Origin: Henckelia pumila
Taxonomy: Eukaryota > Streptophyta > Magnoliopsida > Lamiales > Gesneriaceae
Direction of reading: 5' to 3'
DNA: 64,000 bases
Assembly (NCBI RefSeq): GCF_033568475.1
Contig: NC_133123.1
Coordinates: 152,907,753 to 152,971,752, forward strand
Shown: piece after piece, positions 47,340-59,250 of the stretch
Position numbering within the stretch: the first letter of the stretch is position 1
Layout: each line of letters begins with the position of its first letter
Notes under the pieces: generated by a model
The model's input: only the letters and a program-made list of their open reading frames with translations
Told to the model about the DNA's origin: nothing
Databases searched by the model: none
Made by a program: the position numbers and the translations under genes

Positions 47340-48932
47340 TTGCTCAGATCAAACGATTAAATTAATCGATTGTACAAAATTTTTAACCCTCGGTTTTTGA
47401 AACAAAACGAAAATTTAAAATTGAATTTTATTGGGCAAATCGGGCAGCGACGGGCTGCCCAGCCCGGGCCCCTTTTTGGGGCGCGGGCTGCCCGGGATTG
47501 TCCCGGGCAGCCCGGGAAAATTATTTTTAATTAAAATTTTAATTTTTTGAAATTCTAGTTTTTGATCCGATCGAAAATTGTTTTTGATTGGTTCACGAGG
47601 CATCGCATCGAATTGTTTGAGTCCGAAAATTTTAAAATTGATTTTTGGATAAATTTGAATTTTTGGAAAATTTATAAATTTTATCCGTTAAATTAAATTT
47701 TATAAAATTAATTATTTTGGTACAATTGATGATAAGATATGATCTTATGGATGGATAAGATAAAATATGATTTTATCTTTTAAATTATGATGCCTTTGCA
47801 TGTTTATCCAATTATTTAATTATTGAATTAATTAATGGATAAAGGATGATCGATTGCCATAACCAATATTTTAGGTATATGTTAGGTGATTTACATTTGT
47901 CTTATTGTTGTTGGTGTTTATTAATGAGCTTGGTTTATAGCCCAATATGATTGTCATATGTAATAAAAGTGGGCCTGATTTATGGCCCGTTCCCACCCCT
48001 AAAAATATATCCCATATTTGTCATCGAAATTTATTTTAAATTTATTAGACTTAGTGGGAGACAAATATTTGAAGAAATGGTGGGCCCAGCAGACAATGAA
48101 GACCGAAGAAATGTAAATTAGAAGCACAATGTAATAGGATTGCATTGCATACTTGCATATCACCTAGGATTGGACTTAGACTCGTGATTGGCAACCACGA
48201 GTCGATTAGTTAATGAGATCGATCATCCTTAAATAATATATGATATTATTGATGTATGCATGTTTAGACTAAATTGTATGAATCCCGCAAGCATACATAA
48301 ATTGCATGATGAGACAAATTTTCAAAATTAAAAATCCCTCATTTTAAATATGATTTAAAATTGATATCAATATTAATAAAAAAGGAATTTAAATATTGTT
48401 TAAATATTCATACCTTCCATCAACGATCAATGTATGAGATGCTACCCGCGGATACGGTCCGGCTCATATTATTGAGGGGGCCCGTTCGTTGAAAAGCTGT
48501 ACATTGGATCGACACATGTTGTAAGTTGGGTGGAACTCCCATGGGATTGGCTCATATTATTGGGGATCCACGTGGCGATCGTTCATCACAACTTAATATT
48601 GATGGGTTATCTTGACATGTCACAATAAACGGCGTCATATTATTGGGCCTTTATTGGACATGAGGTAAAAACATGGGGGTTACTTTGGAAGTAATTGGGC
48701 TCTACCTTTTGAAAATTATGGTTGGCTGATATTATTCGGGATCATGATTTGTCAATTGGACTCCATGTTCTCACTAAGGAAAACAGTTTCCCGTTTTCAC
48801 TATAGGGTAGTGAAATCGTTAAAATAGTGAGAGTGTAATTCATAAAATTAAAATTCGCCATATTTTATGTCTTAGTAAATTAATTAAACAATCATTGATT
48901 ATTGTCTGTTTCCTTTTCAGTATACTATTACA
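47340..48932 (+). other. Long untranslated leader of copia-2
   Basis: It contains the conserved hairpin CTGCCCGGGA/TCCCGGGCAG (47488-47510) and four phased GGCTCATATTATTGGGG-type motifs (48461, 48549, 48632, 48723). No ORF is seen. The layout mirrors the copia-1 leader. Confidence 0.75.
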
Positions 48933-51900
48933 ATGACTTCTCGTAATCCACTATTTTCAATTCTCGAACAAAACAAATTGACTGGCGCAAACTATACGGA
49001 ATGGTTCCGTAAGTTGAAAATTATTCTTACTTCGGAAAAAGCTTTCTACGTGTTAGAGAAGCCGCCTCCGAAGGAAGCCCCGGCTAATACAAGTCCGGAA
49101 TAGTTGGCCAAACTTGATTTATGGTTGGACCATGATATCAAGGCCAAATGCTACATGCAGGCTTCGATGTCTGATGAGCTTCAAAGGAGATTCGAGGATA
49201 CCGTGAATGCTGCTGACATTCACAAGAACCTCAAGGAACTCTTTGGAGCTCAGTCAAGGTCGGAGAGGTATGCCACCGTCAGAGAGCTCATGACGAGCCG
49301 CATGCGAGATGGGACTTCGGTCCGTGAGCATGGGGTGCACATGATTGGGCTCATTGAAAAGTTGGTAACACTCGACTTGACTTTGGAGCATGAACTTAGC
49401 ACGGACTTGTTGCTTCTATCACTTCCTTCATCGTTTGACGGTTTTGTGATGAAATTCAATATGAACAAGATAGAGGCCACCCTTGAAGAGATGGTCAATA
49501 TGCTTGTCACATATGAAACCACACTAAAGAAGGATAAACTGGTACTCTTGGTTGGTTCCTCTTCTAACTCTAAGAAAGGACCAAGTGGAAAGGGTAAGAA
49601 ACGTTCTGCCCCGCCCAAGAAGATTGTACCAAATAAGAAGGGAAAGGCCAAGGCTTCAATTGGAATAAAAGATGAAAACGTTTGCCATTACTGCAAGAAA
49701 CCCGGTCATTGGAAACGTAACTGCAAGGAATACCTCGAATAGTTGCGAACTGCAAAGGGTATGTTTTACATTGAAATAAATGTTTCGCTTAATACTTCTT
49801 CTTGGGTATTGGATACCGGATGTGGATCTCACATCTGCAATGATTTGCAGGTGATGACAAGAAGTCGTAAGCTAAGGATGGGTGAGACCCAGCTAAGGCT
49901 CGGGAATGGTTCTAGAGTCGAAACCAAAGCTATAGAAGACATTTATTTAGTTTTGCAAAACAATTTTAAGTTATTTTTGAGAGATGTTTTATATGTTCCG
50001 GATTTGGTCAAAAACATTATATCTATTTCTATGCTTGATAGAGATGGCTTTTCTTGCAATTTTGTGAATGAGATTTGCAATATTTACAAGAATGAATGTT
50101 TGATTGGAAATGGACAACTTGAAAACGATCTATATAGCTTAAAATTAAAAGACGTTCCAATTAATTATGTTGATAAACCGGTAACAACAATTAAAAGGAA
50201 GGACGAAAGTCAAAACCCAGCAAACCTTTGGCATGCTAGGCTAGGTCATATTTCCTCAAGGAGGATGAACAAGCTAGTGGGAGAGGGCATGTTTGATATA
50301 TCTGATATTAACTCTCTACCTACTTGTGAGTCCTGCCTAAAGGGAAAAATGACTAAATCTCCCTTCAAAGGAAAACCTGAGCGTAGTCAAAATCTGTTGG
50401 ATTTGATCCATACAGATGTTTGCGGTCCATTTAGGATTGGTACTAAATGTGGCAACACCTACTTCATTACCTTTACTGATGATCATTCTAGGTATGGGTA
50501 TTTATATTTAATGAAATATAAGTCTGAAGCATTTGAAAGGTTCAAAGAATTCAAGGCTGAAGTAGAAAACAAACTAGGTAAAAGTATTAAGGCACTTCAA
50601 TCGGATTGAGGTGGAGAATACTTAAGTACCGAGTTTTTGGACTATCTAAAAGAGAATGGGATTCTCTCTCAGTGGACTCCTCCTATGACACCTCAGCTTA
50701 ATGGTGTTTCGGAGCGTCGCAATCGAACTTTGTTGGACATGGTTCGATCCATGATGAGCTTCACTGAGCTCCCACCTTCGTTTTGGGGCTACGCGCTTGA
50801 AACGGCGGTATTGTTGTTAAACAACGTCCACACTAAAGCAGTAAATAAAACACCATACAAGTTATGGAATGGCAAAGCTCCTAAGTATTCGTACTTGAGG
50901 ATTTGGGGATGTCCTGCTTACGTGAAGCAGACAGTGGGAGATAAGTTGGATAGTCGATCCACCTTATGTTATTTTGTAGGGTATCCAAATAATTCAATCG
51001 GATATTATTTCTATCATCCTGCTGAAACAAAAGTGTTTGTTTCAAGGAATGCCACCTTCTAGGAGAAGGAGTTCTTATTGGATAAGAAAGGCAAGATGAT
51101 GGAACTCGAAGAAATTCGAGAAGAACCCGAGATACAAAACAGCGATCCTACACCTCAAGAATCATCACAAGACACGCCTATTACTAGGAGATCCGAGAGG
51201 ACTTCTAGGCCTCCTATAAGATATGGTCTTCTTCTTGAAGGGGATCAAAGTGAACCCGACATTGGATGTGATCCAAGAAACTTCAAGGAAGCAATTTCTG
51301 ATGCGGATTCGAATTTATGGCTTGAAGCTATGCAATCGGAAATAGACTCGATGCATTCTAACCAAGTTTGGTCTTTAGTAGATCCTCCCGATGGAATTGT
51401 TCCAATTGGGTGCAAATGGATCTACAAGAGAAAGCTTGGGCCTGATGGAAAGGTATTGACCTACAAGGCACGATTGGTGGCAAAAGGTTATACTTAAAGA
51501 CAAGGAGTTGACTATGATGAAACCTTTTCACCAGTCGCAATGTTCAAGTCCATAAGAATCCTTATTGCCATAGCAGCATGGTATGACTATGAGATATGGC
51601 AAATGGATGTAAAGACTGCATTTCTTAATGGAAACATTAAGGAAGAGATCTATATGATGCAGCCTGAGGGATACACATCCATGGGAAGCGAGCATAAGGT
51701 ATGCAAGCTTCAGAGATCAATCTATGGTCTCAAACAAGCATCAAGAAGTTGGAACCAAAAATTTGATGAAACGATAAAGGATTTTGGTTTTATCAAGAAC
51801 CCGGAGGAACCATGCGTGTACAAGAAAGTAGTTAAGAATGCGGTAACATTCTTAGTACTTTATGTTGATGACATCCTACTCATGGGGAATGATGTAGGGA

Positions 51901-52847
51901 TGTTGCAGTCAACAAAGATATGGTTATCAGGTAGATTCTCGATGAAGGATTTAGGTGAGGCATCCTATATTCTAGGAATTCAGATCTATAGAGATAGATC
52001 TAAAAGAATGATAGGACTCACTCAATCAACCTACATCGACACCATATTGAAAAGGTTTTCTATGGATGAGTCCAAGAGAGGACATCTACCTATGTGTCAT
52101 GGAGTTTCTCTATCCAAGTCTATGTGTCCCAATACTGACGAAGAGATAGAGAAGATGATACATGTGCCATATGCGTCAGCCATAGGTAGTATCATGTATG
52201 GGATGATATCTACCAGACCGGATGTGGCCTATGCTCTGAGCGTCATGAGCAGATACCAAGCCAATCCCGGTCAAATGCATTGGAAAGCCGTGAAGGATAT
52301 TCTTAAGTACTTGCGAAGGACTAAGAATTTATTCATGGTTTATGGAGGGAGAGAATTGAAGTTGGAAGGCTATACCGACTCTAGCTTCCAATGTGACGTG
52401 GATGACTCGAAATCAACCTCTGGATTTGTATTCGTGCTCAATGGCGGTGCTGTCTCTTGGAAGAGTTCCAAGCAGGACACCACAGCGGATTCCACCACTG
52501 AGGCAGAATACATTGCAGCATCAGCTGCTGCTAAAGAGGCGGTTTGGATAAGGAAATTCATCCAAGAGTTGGGTGTAATTCCTAAAGCTGTTGGTCCAGT
52601 CCCGGTGTACTGTGACAACACGGGTGCCGTTGCTCAGGCAAAGGAACCAAGGTCTCATCAGAAGTCCAAACACGTACTGAGGAAATACCACATCATCCGG
52701 GAGATCGTGGAAAGAGGAGACATCAGTGTCGAGAGAGTGGCCTCTACAGACAATATCGCTGATCCGCTTACTAAGCCCTTGCCAGGACCATTGTTTGACA
52801 AACATCGCGAAGCAATGAGATTACGTAGTATGACTAGTTGGCTTTAG
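48933..52847 (+). pseudogene. Copia-2 gag-pol polyprotein (five premature stops)
   Basis: One unbroken frame of 1305 codons from the ATG at 48933 to TAG at 52845. It shows gag, a CCHC knuckle (CHYCKKPGHWKRNC), protease (WVLDTGCGSHIC), integrase (HARLGHISSRRMN, CESCLKGK, LIHTDVCGPF), RT (LYVDDILLMGND) and RNase H (TTEAEYIAASAAAKEA). Stops are at 49101 TAG, 49740 TAG, 50607 TGA, 51060 TAG and 51495 TAA. Copia-1 has sense codons at these five sites (CAG at 49740, CGA at 50607, CAA at 51495). Length and domain order are normal for copia. Confidence 0.95.
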
Positions 52848-52861
52848 GGCAAGTGGGAGAT
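52846..52861 (+). promoter_or_regulatory. Polypurine tract of copia-2
   Basis: AGGGCAAGTGGGAGAT ends exactly at the 3' LTR. Confidence 0.82.
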
Positions 52862-54773
52862 TGAAAGAGTGGGTTCCCGGTTAGCCAACTTGTGGCTAAG
52901 GGCTTTTATGACTCTATGTAAAACAATCTTTTTTTTAATATAATTTACACTTTTATAATGGCATTGACTTTATCTTTTTTCATATTGTTATATTATGATA
53001 TACTATTGTTGTTTTGATAAAGACCTTGAATATACTATAGTGTATGTAAGATGTGGTAGCACATGGGGATGGCTATCATGAAACACATCTTATAGTAACT
53101 GTATATTCTAAACAGTTCCTAGTCAATTGAGCCATCCGCAAATAAGGATAAGGATCGCTCGAGATTGAGACTAGCATTTGCGATGCCGAGTACCACATTT
53201 CATTGGTATGGAACATAGAGATGTTCAAAGCATGCAAATGGATATTCATATGATGAATGATCGAACTACCCTATTCGAACTTTCCAAGTGATTATCACTT
53301 ATCGAGTGGATAAAGTCCGCGATTTTGGTTGTACACCATTAGTCCTTATTACTTGAAACATCATTGAGACTCTATATGCTAGTACTGTACTTTGACTCGT
53401 TTACCGACTCTATTGGGGTCATCAGGTGTCGGGATTGGGTACAGTTATGACACATATAGGAGTCGATGCTTTGTTGTCAAGGATTCACCACATACTTGAG
53501 AGTGTGGATATCCTATGCGATCTGAGGAGATATTAGTGTAACGAATCTCTGGCCAGAGTACATGATGTGTTTTAGGTTACTTGGTGTTCCTAGTAACACA
53601 TGTGATGTCACTAATAGATCTCCAAGATGTTATGCATAGTTATCGAATCTCGAACGACTCTCGATGCACCAATGGTTGTTGATTCGATCGGGATATTTGG
53701 TTGAAGGGACCGTACTGTACGCTAACCAAAATCTACTGGTTCTTGCAGGCACTATCAGTAATACCTAGGGAATCATGGGGCGATGTTGCTAGGCGCTCTT
53801 ACCATGATTCGATGGGTAAGTCGGAAATTGTTATTCCGAGTTACAAGGAGTTGTGAGCCCACGGCTAGCTGTATTCCTGAACCATTGAGGGTTACACAAG
53901 TAATGGATTACTAAAACCCCGTAGAGATAGTTAAATTTAAAGAGTTAAATTTAATGAAAGAGAAGTTGGACTTCTTAATTAAAAGGGAGTGGGATTTCCT
54001 AATTAAAAGGGAGTGGAATTTCCTAAAATGACATAGGGATTGGCATTTTTGGAAATCACTGAATTCGGATTCAGAAAAATTATCTTGACTCTAAAAGATG
54101 CAGAAATGGTTTATGTGCACATTGGTGAAATCAGTTTATCAATCGGAGTCACGATGAATTTTATATTAATTTCTATAACAACAGGCTTGTCTTGTTGGGA
54201 TTAAGTCATGGATTGTGCGCTTTAAGGAGTTAGAGTCCTGATACAATTATAACTAGAAATTATCTATAAATATATGTACTGTGTTCGAAAATTACACAAG
54301 CTTTCAGTCTAGCAATTTTCAAAAATCAGTCTATATTATTCAAGAGGTTTTTTCGAAAATTCCTCTGTCCCTTTTGGAGAAAATTCGACTTGTGATTTTT
54401 GTGAAAAATTACAAATCGGATTAACAGATCATATCTGTTTATTCTCTACGTAAAACTTCTGATTGATTTCTAGTGCAGTCAATCAGAGGGTTTCTGTTTT
54501 TCATTCGTGGACCTAATTCCGGAGTTAGATCGTGACTGTCATCGGTTCCCGGGATTTACAAGAAGAGCAGATTAAATTCTGTTGGAGTCCACGATCAAGC
54601 CTTTGCTTGACAAGGTAAAAATTTAATTGTGATTTTATTTTTACTTGAACAAATTTAATCGTAAAAGTTTTTGATACCCATATATGGAATCGTTCCATAT
54701 AATAAAATAAAATTTTAAACTTCCGCTGCACCGGGTATCATTTCTTAATTGATTTGAACACCGTTTTCCAACA
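52862..54773 (+). repeat. 3' LTR of copia-2 (1912 bp)
   Basis: Matches the 5' LTR but has a roughly 25-bp tandem duplication at 53975-54024 (taattaaaagggagtgg unit) that accounts for its greater length. Confidence 0.95.
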
Positions 54774-55161
54774 AAAGAGGAGCGACCGCAAACCAGCAGG
54801 CCCAGAGCAAAAAAGCAGGAAAATGGCGAAGGAAACTCAAGCCATAACCTAACTCCCAAGAAGACTGGAAATCCAAAAAGCGAGGGGCACGAGAGACCGC
54901 CCACAAAACATCCAAACAACAGCAAGAACCAGGCAAGGAGAAGCACAGTGAACGCCTGGTGATCCATCACCCTAAAGAAGAAAAGCAAGCGACAGGGGAA
55001 CAGACTAACTCCAAAAACTCCGGAAAAGGGTCGGAGAGCTGTACCTGCAAAGAAAAATAAATAGCTACATATATCTAAATCTAGGATGACCTAGACCAAA
55101 AAGGAGAGCAAACAAAGAAAAAGAAAGCCCAAGAGAAACGGCTATAAGCGAGCGTGAGGCT

Positions 55162-58100
55162 CTAAGAAAACCTAGATCTAAGGTAAGGAAGCCCGAAAGA
55201 GTCAGAACGGGCCAACGCAGCGATGGGAGTGGTTAAAGGAACACCAATCTCCAACAAACACTGCCTATGATCATGAGCCTGCCGCGCCAACGCATCCGCA
55301 ACCAAATTCCCTTCCCGATAGATATGCGAGAAATGAACCGGCCTATTCCGCATCAAAACACGCGTCCTCGAAACAATATGGTCCAAATCCCAGTGGCACC
55401 TCCGAGATCTAAGAATCTGAATGGCAATCTGGGAATCAGTCTCAATCCAAAGGGGAAAAAGGCTAAGGTCAGAACAGAGAAGAATACCCCTCCAAATCGC
55501 CCAGAGTTCTGCACGGACATTGGACCCCAAACCAATGAACTCACTAAAAAATGCCAAGACCCTACCAGAAGAATCCCGAACAACCTCCCCCCCCCCCCCC
55601 ACAGACGAATCACCCGGGTTACCTCTCGAGCTCCCATCCACATTGAGCTTGAAGGACCCAGGTGGAGGCCTCAACCAACAGACGATCGCAGTCTTGTGAA
55701 TCCGTTGGAGGCCGACCAAAATGCCCATCTTCCTCGCAGCCTGCAAAGCCCCCAACCAAAGACGGGGCTTGATAACAGTTGCGGAATGAGCAAGTCTCAA
55801 ATAAGACAAAATTTGGAACTTAACCTTCTCCGCAGAGTAGGGTAAGTGACGGTGCTTAGTATCATTGCGTGCAGTCCAGAGGGTGATGAATTCCCTCACA
55901 TTACCCCCCAGAGACCACTCGCGACCCCTTTTCCAAGCACTGAGAAACAGACTAAAGTTCTCAGTGGCAGGGATGCAAATTCTAAAGATAGCCCCAAAGA
56001 AATGCCACACAGAGCGGGCGATGGGACCGTCGATGAAAATGTGAGTGAATGTCTCCGACATCTCACAGCACTGGCATTTGGACACAAGGGTGAAACCCCG
56101 CTGCTGGAGCACCTCATCCACAGGCAACCACCGATGCCAAAACCTCCACAGAAAGAAGGACATGGTGGGCCTCATCCAGCGTCCCCAACAGGGATTAAAG
56201 ATATCTGAGACCGAGCCTCTCGGTCTGACCTGCTCCCAAGCAGATCTCACAGAAAAGGCACCATCGGTGCTGTGGATCCAGATAGTCGCATCCGGCTCAT
56301 CCACCAAAACAGGAATCTGAACGATCTCCTCCGCCACCGAGGGAGCGACGACAGCGCAAAGGAGATCAAAATCCCAGTCTCCCTCCAAAAGGAAGCTGAA
56401 AACATGCACACAGCGATCCCCTCTGACATTACACCTGCTCGACAAAGGGGCATCACCCAACCAAGTATCATCCCAAAAAGAGACATCCCCAAGACCAATC
56501 CTCCACCGGATACCAGGCTCCGCACGAGGTCTAATCTGGAGCAAGCGCCTCCAAGTGGGGGAAATGGCTCCACGAGAAGGAGCACAAATAGGGCTGACAG
56601 TCCGGCAATACTTCCTCGAAAGGAATCTCGCCCAGAGAGAGGAACCCTGCCGGAATCTAAACCACAGCTTCATGAAAAAGCTGTCAACAATGTCCTTGAG
56701 CCTGCGAAAACCCAGGCCTCCTTCTTTCACAGGGAGACAGGCGCGAGACCAGCGGGCCCAGTGCCACTTCTTCTCTAAGGGTCTGGAGCCCCAAAGAAAA
56801 GCATTGAAAATACGCTCCAATTTCTCCAAAACAGCCAAAGGAGGCTGGATCACCTGGCAGAGATAGATCGGGATCGAAAGGAGCACACTGCGGATCAGCG
56901 TCATCCTACTCCCAGGAGCAAGGGAACGGGACTCCCAGCCCTCCAACTTTTTCCGGACCGACTGGAGAAGAGGCTCAAAGAGAGAGAACTTGCGGTTCCC
57001 ACGGAAAAGCGGAGCTCCAAGGTATTTCAAGGGCAGCTGCCCCTCCGCAAATCCAGTGATTTGCAGCAAACGGGAGCGGCGACGAGCGGTCCAGCCCGGA
57101 GGAAAGATCATAGCACTCTTGGCCACATTAACGAGCTGGCCCGAGCAATTTTCATAGTGAGCCAAAAAATCTTTGAGACGCTGAAGACCACGGGATCCCC
57201 CATTGGCAAAAATAATGACATCGTCAGCATAGGCCAAATGGGAAATCGGCAAATCACACCCAGACCGATACCTCAAATCAGCATGCTGGAGGAACAACCG
57301 GTCCAAGCCACGGGACAGATACTCCGCTCCAAGAACAAAGAGGAGGGGAGATAACGGGTCACCCTATCTCAGGCCCCTCGAGGAAGCAAAGAAACCAGCA
57401 GGGGTGACATTGACATTAACCGAGAACTTGCAAAAAGAAATGCAAGCCCTCACCATTCTCACAACCTGCTCCGAAAAACCAAACCTTCGGAGGACATCCA
57501 GAAGAAAAGACCATTGGACTCTATCATAGGCCTTAGCCATGTCCAATTTCAGAATGACATTACCACCACGGGCAGGGAGATTAAGACTGTGAGTGAGCTC
57601 ATGCGCGAGAAGGATATTGTCAGCAATCATCCGCCCCGGCACAAATCCACTCTGACTCTGAGAAACGAGTCTCCCCACCACCAATCGCAGACGAGAGTAT
57701 AAAAGCTTCGAGATAATCTTGTTGGAAACATTACACAAGCTGATGGGACGGAAGTCCGTCCAAGCTTGCGCACCCTCGACTTTGGGGATCAAAGTGATCG
57801 TGGTGGCAGTGAAGCCCTGGGGCATAAGAGAGCCCCGAAATAAATCAAGGACAGCGTCCATGACATCATGCTGCACAAAATCCCAGCAGCTCTGAAAAAA
57901 AAACCAAAGAAAACCCATCGGGGCCCGCCACACTATCCCAAGGGATGAAAAAGACGACAGCACGAACCTCCTCCAAGGAAGGTGCGGCGGCAAAGCTATG
58001 GTTCTCCTCCTCCGAAATCTCCGAGGAGAAGCCAGAAAAATCCGGAAGATCCAGGACAAAAGGATCTCCAGTGAGAAGGCGCTCGAAATAGGCAGCCCCA

Positions 58101-59250
58101 GACTGCTTGTCGAGACCAGGAGAGGTGAGGCAATTACCATCCTCCCAAATACGAAAGATCTTATTAACCACATTCTTCTTCTTCACCATGTTGTGGAAAA
58201 GCTTCGTATTCCTCTCTCCTACCTCAAGCCAATTACAAGCAGCTTTCTGCTTCCAAAAATCCGCTTCCATAGCGGTGACTCTAGACAGCTCCTCATTGCA
58301 TCTGGACAAGAGGGTCCAGCTATGCTCAGAGGGATCCGCTTCACAGGCAGCCTCAGCCAGTCTAACCGACCTCTCCGCCTCAGCGATCTTATCAAAAAGG
58401 TTCCCAAAAACATCCCGGTTCCACCACTTGAGGTGGCCCTTCAACCGTTTCAGCTTGGCAAAGAGCCTGGGCATGCCTTTCAAAGAGCAGGGCATGTTCC
58501 AGTTCAGCCTGACGGTTTGAAGGAACCCCGGGTGCCGAGTCCACATGCTCTGGAACCGAAACGAGCTCGGCCCCCGAGCAAAGACAGGAGCAGACACCAA
58601 AAGAGGACAATGATCCGAAACCGTGCGACTGAGGTGTTCAACCCTGATAGAGTTGAAATGGTCACCCCAATCCACAGAAACAAAAACTCTGTCAAGACGC
58701 TTCCAAATGGACTTATTCGTCCAGGTGAACGAAGAGCCCTCAAAACCAGCGTCAACCAGCGCAGACTCCAAAACAAAATGATTAAACTCGTCCATGGGGA
58801 GCTGCCTCCCACCAGAAGAGCCAAGACACTCGGAGGAATCCCTCATGACATTAAAATCCCCCCGACAAGCCAAGGACCACCAATAGGCTTGACCTGCAGC
58901 AAAGAAGCCCACAAGTCGCACCGTAAAATGTAGTCACACTTGGCATACACGAAAGAGCAAAAAACATGGGTTGGCAAAAAAGGAGCCGACACGCGAAGAT
59001 GGAGGAACTGAGTGTGATCAAGGACACACTCCACCTTCATATCGTCCGCCAAAAAAACCCAAATATGACCAGAGACATTCGACAGAACTCTCTGGAAACC
59101 AAGGCGACGGGTCATGAAGCGCTGGTCAAGTGCAATCATCGGCTCCAAGATAGCCAAGATCTTGACACGCTTCTCTTTCACCAAGGCATGAAGCCTCTCC
59201 TGGGACTCAGAGCTCCTGAGTCCCCTGATGTTCCAAATTAGGCACTGCAT
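55162..59250 (-). pseudogene. LINE ORF2 (copy 2): endonuclease, RT, zf-RVT-like region, RNase H
   Basis: Starts at ATG 59250 with the endonuclease (LIWNIRGL, ILAILEPM); after a frameshift near 58880 the GDFNV motif follows. RT runs through TLIPKVEGAQAWTDFRPIS and KLDMAKAYDRVQWSF to YADDVIIF. Then come the zinc-rich C-terminal region (CQCCEMSETFTHIFIDG) and RNase H (FKLNVDGSSRGNPGDSSVGG) to the stop at 55162. An A-run near 57893-57901 shifts the frame, and a TAG at 57364 replaces the CAG kept in copy 1 (RGLRQGDP). From 57306 to 55162 the frame is open for 714 codons. Confidence 0.92.

Larger units (their letters stand above)
45435..54773 (+). mobile_element. Ty1/copia element copia-2, inserted in LINE copy 2
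   Basis: A complete 9339-bp element with LTRs TGAAAG...CCAACA and the perfect 5-bp duplication AAAGA (45430-45434 and 54774-54778). LTRs, leader features, polyprotein and polypurine tract match copia-1, so both are one family, here in opposite orientation. The site without insertion is preserved in LINE copy 1. Confidence 0.96.
45023..58211 (-). repeat. LINE 3' segment, duplicate copy 2 (contains copia-2)
   Basis: Without copia-2 and its duplication this is about 3844 bp, matching copy 1. At 58211 it runs on into the rest of the LINE, whereas copy 1 ends in the joint CCTCCCC. Confidence 0.85.

Noticed and set aside
57998..58933. Plus-strand ORF of 311 codons
   Set aside because: Antisense shadow of the LINE endonuclease-RT linker; no domain is seen and the real motifs are on the minus strand.
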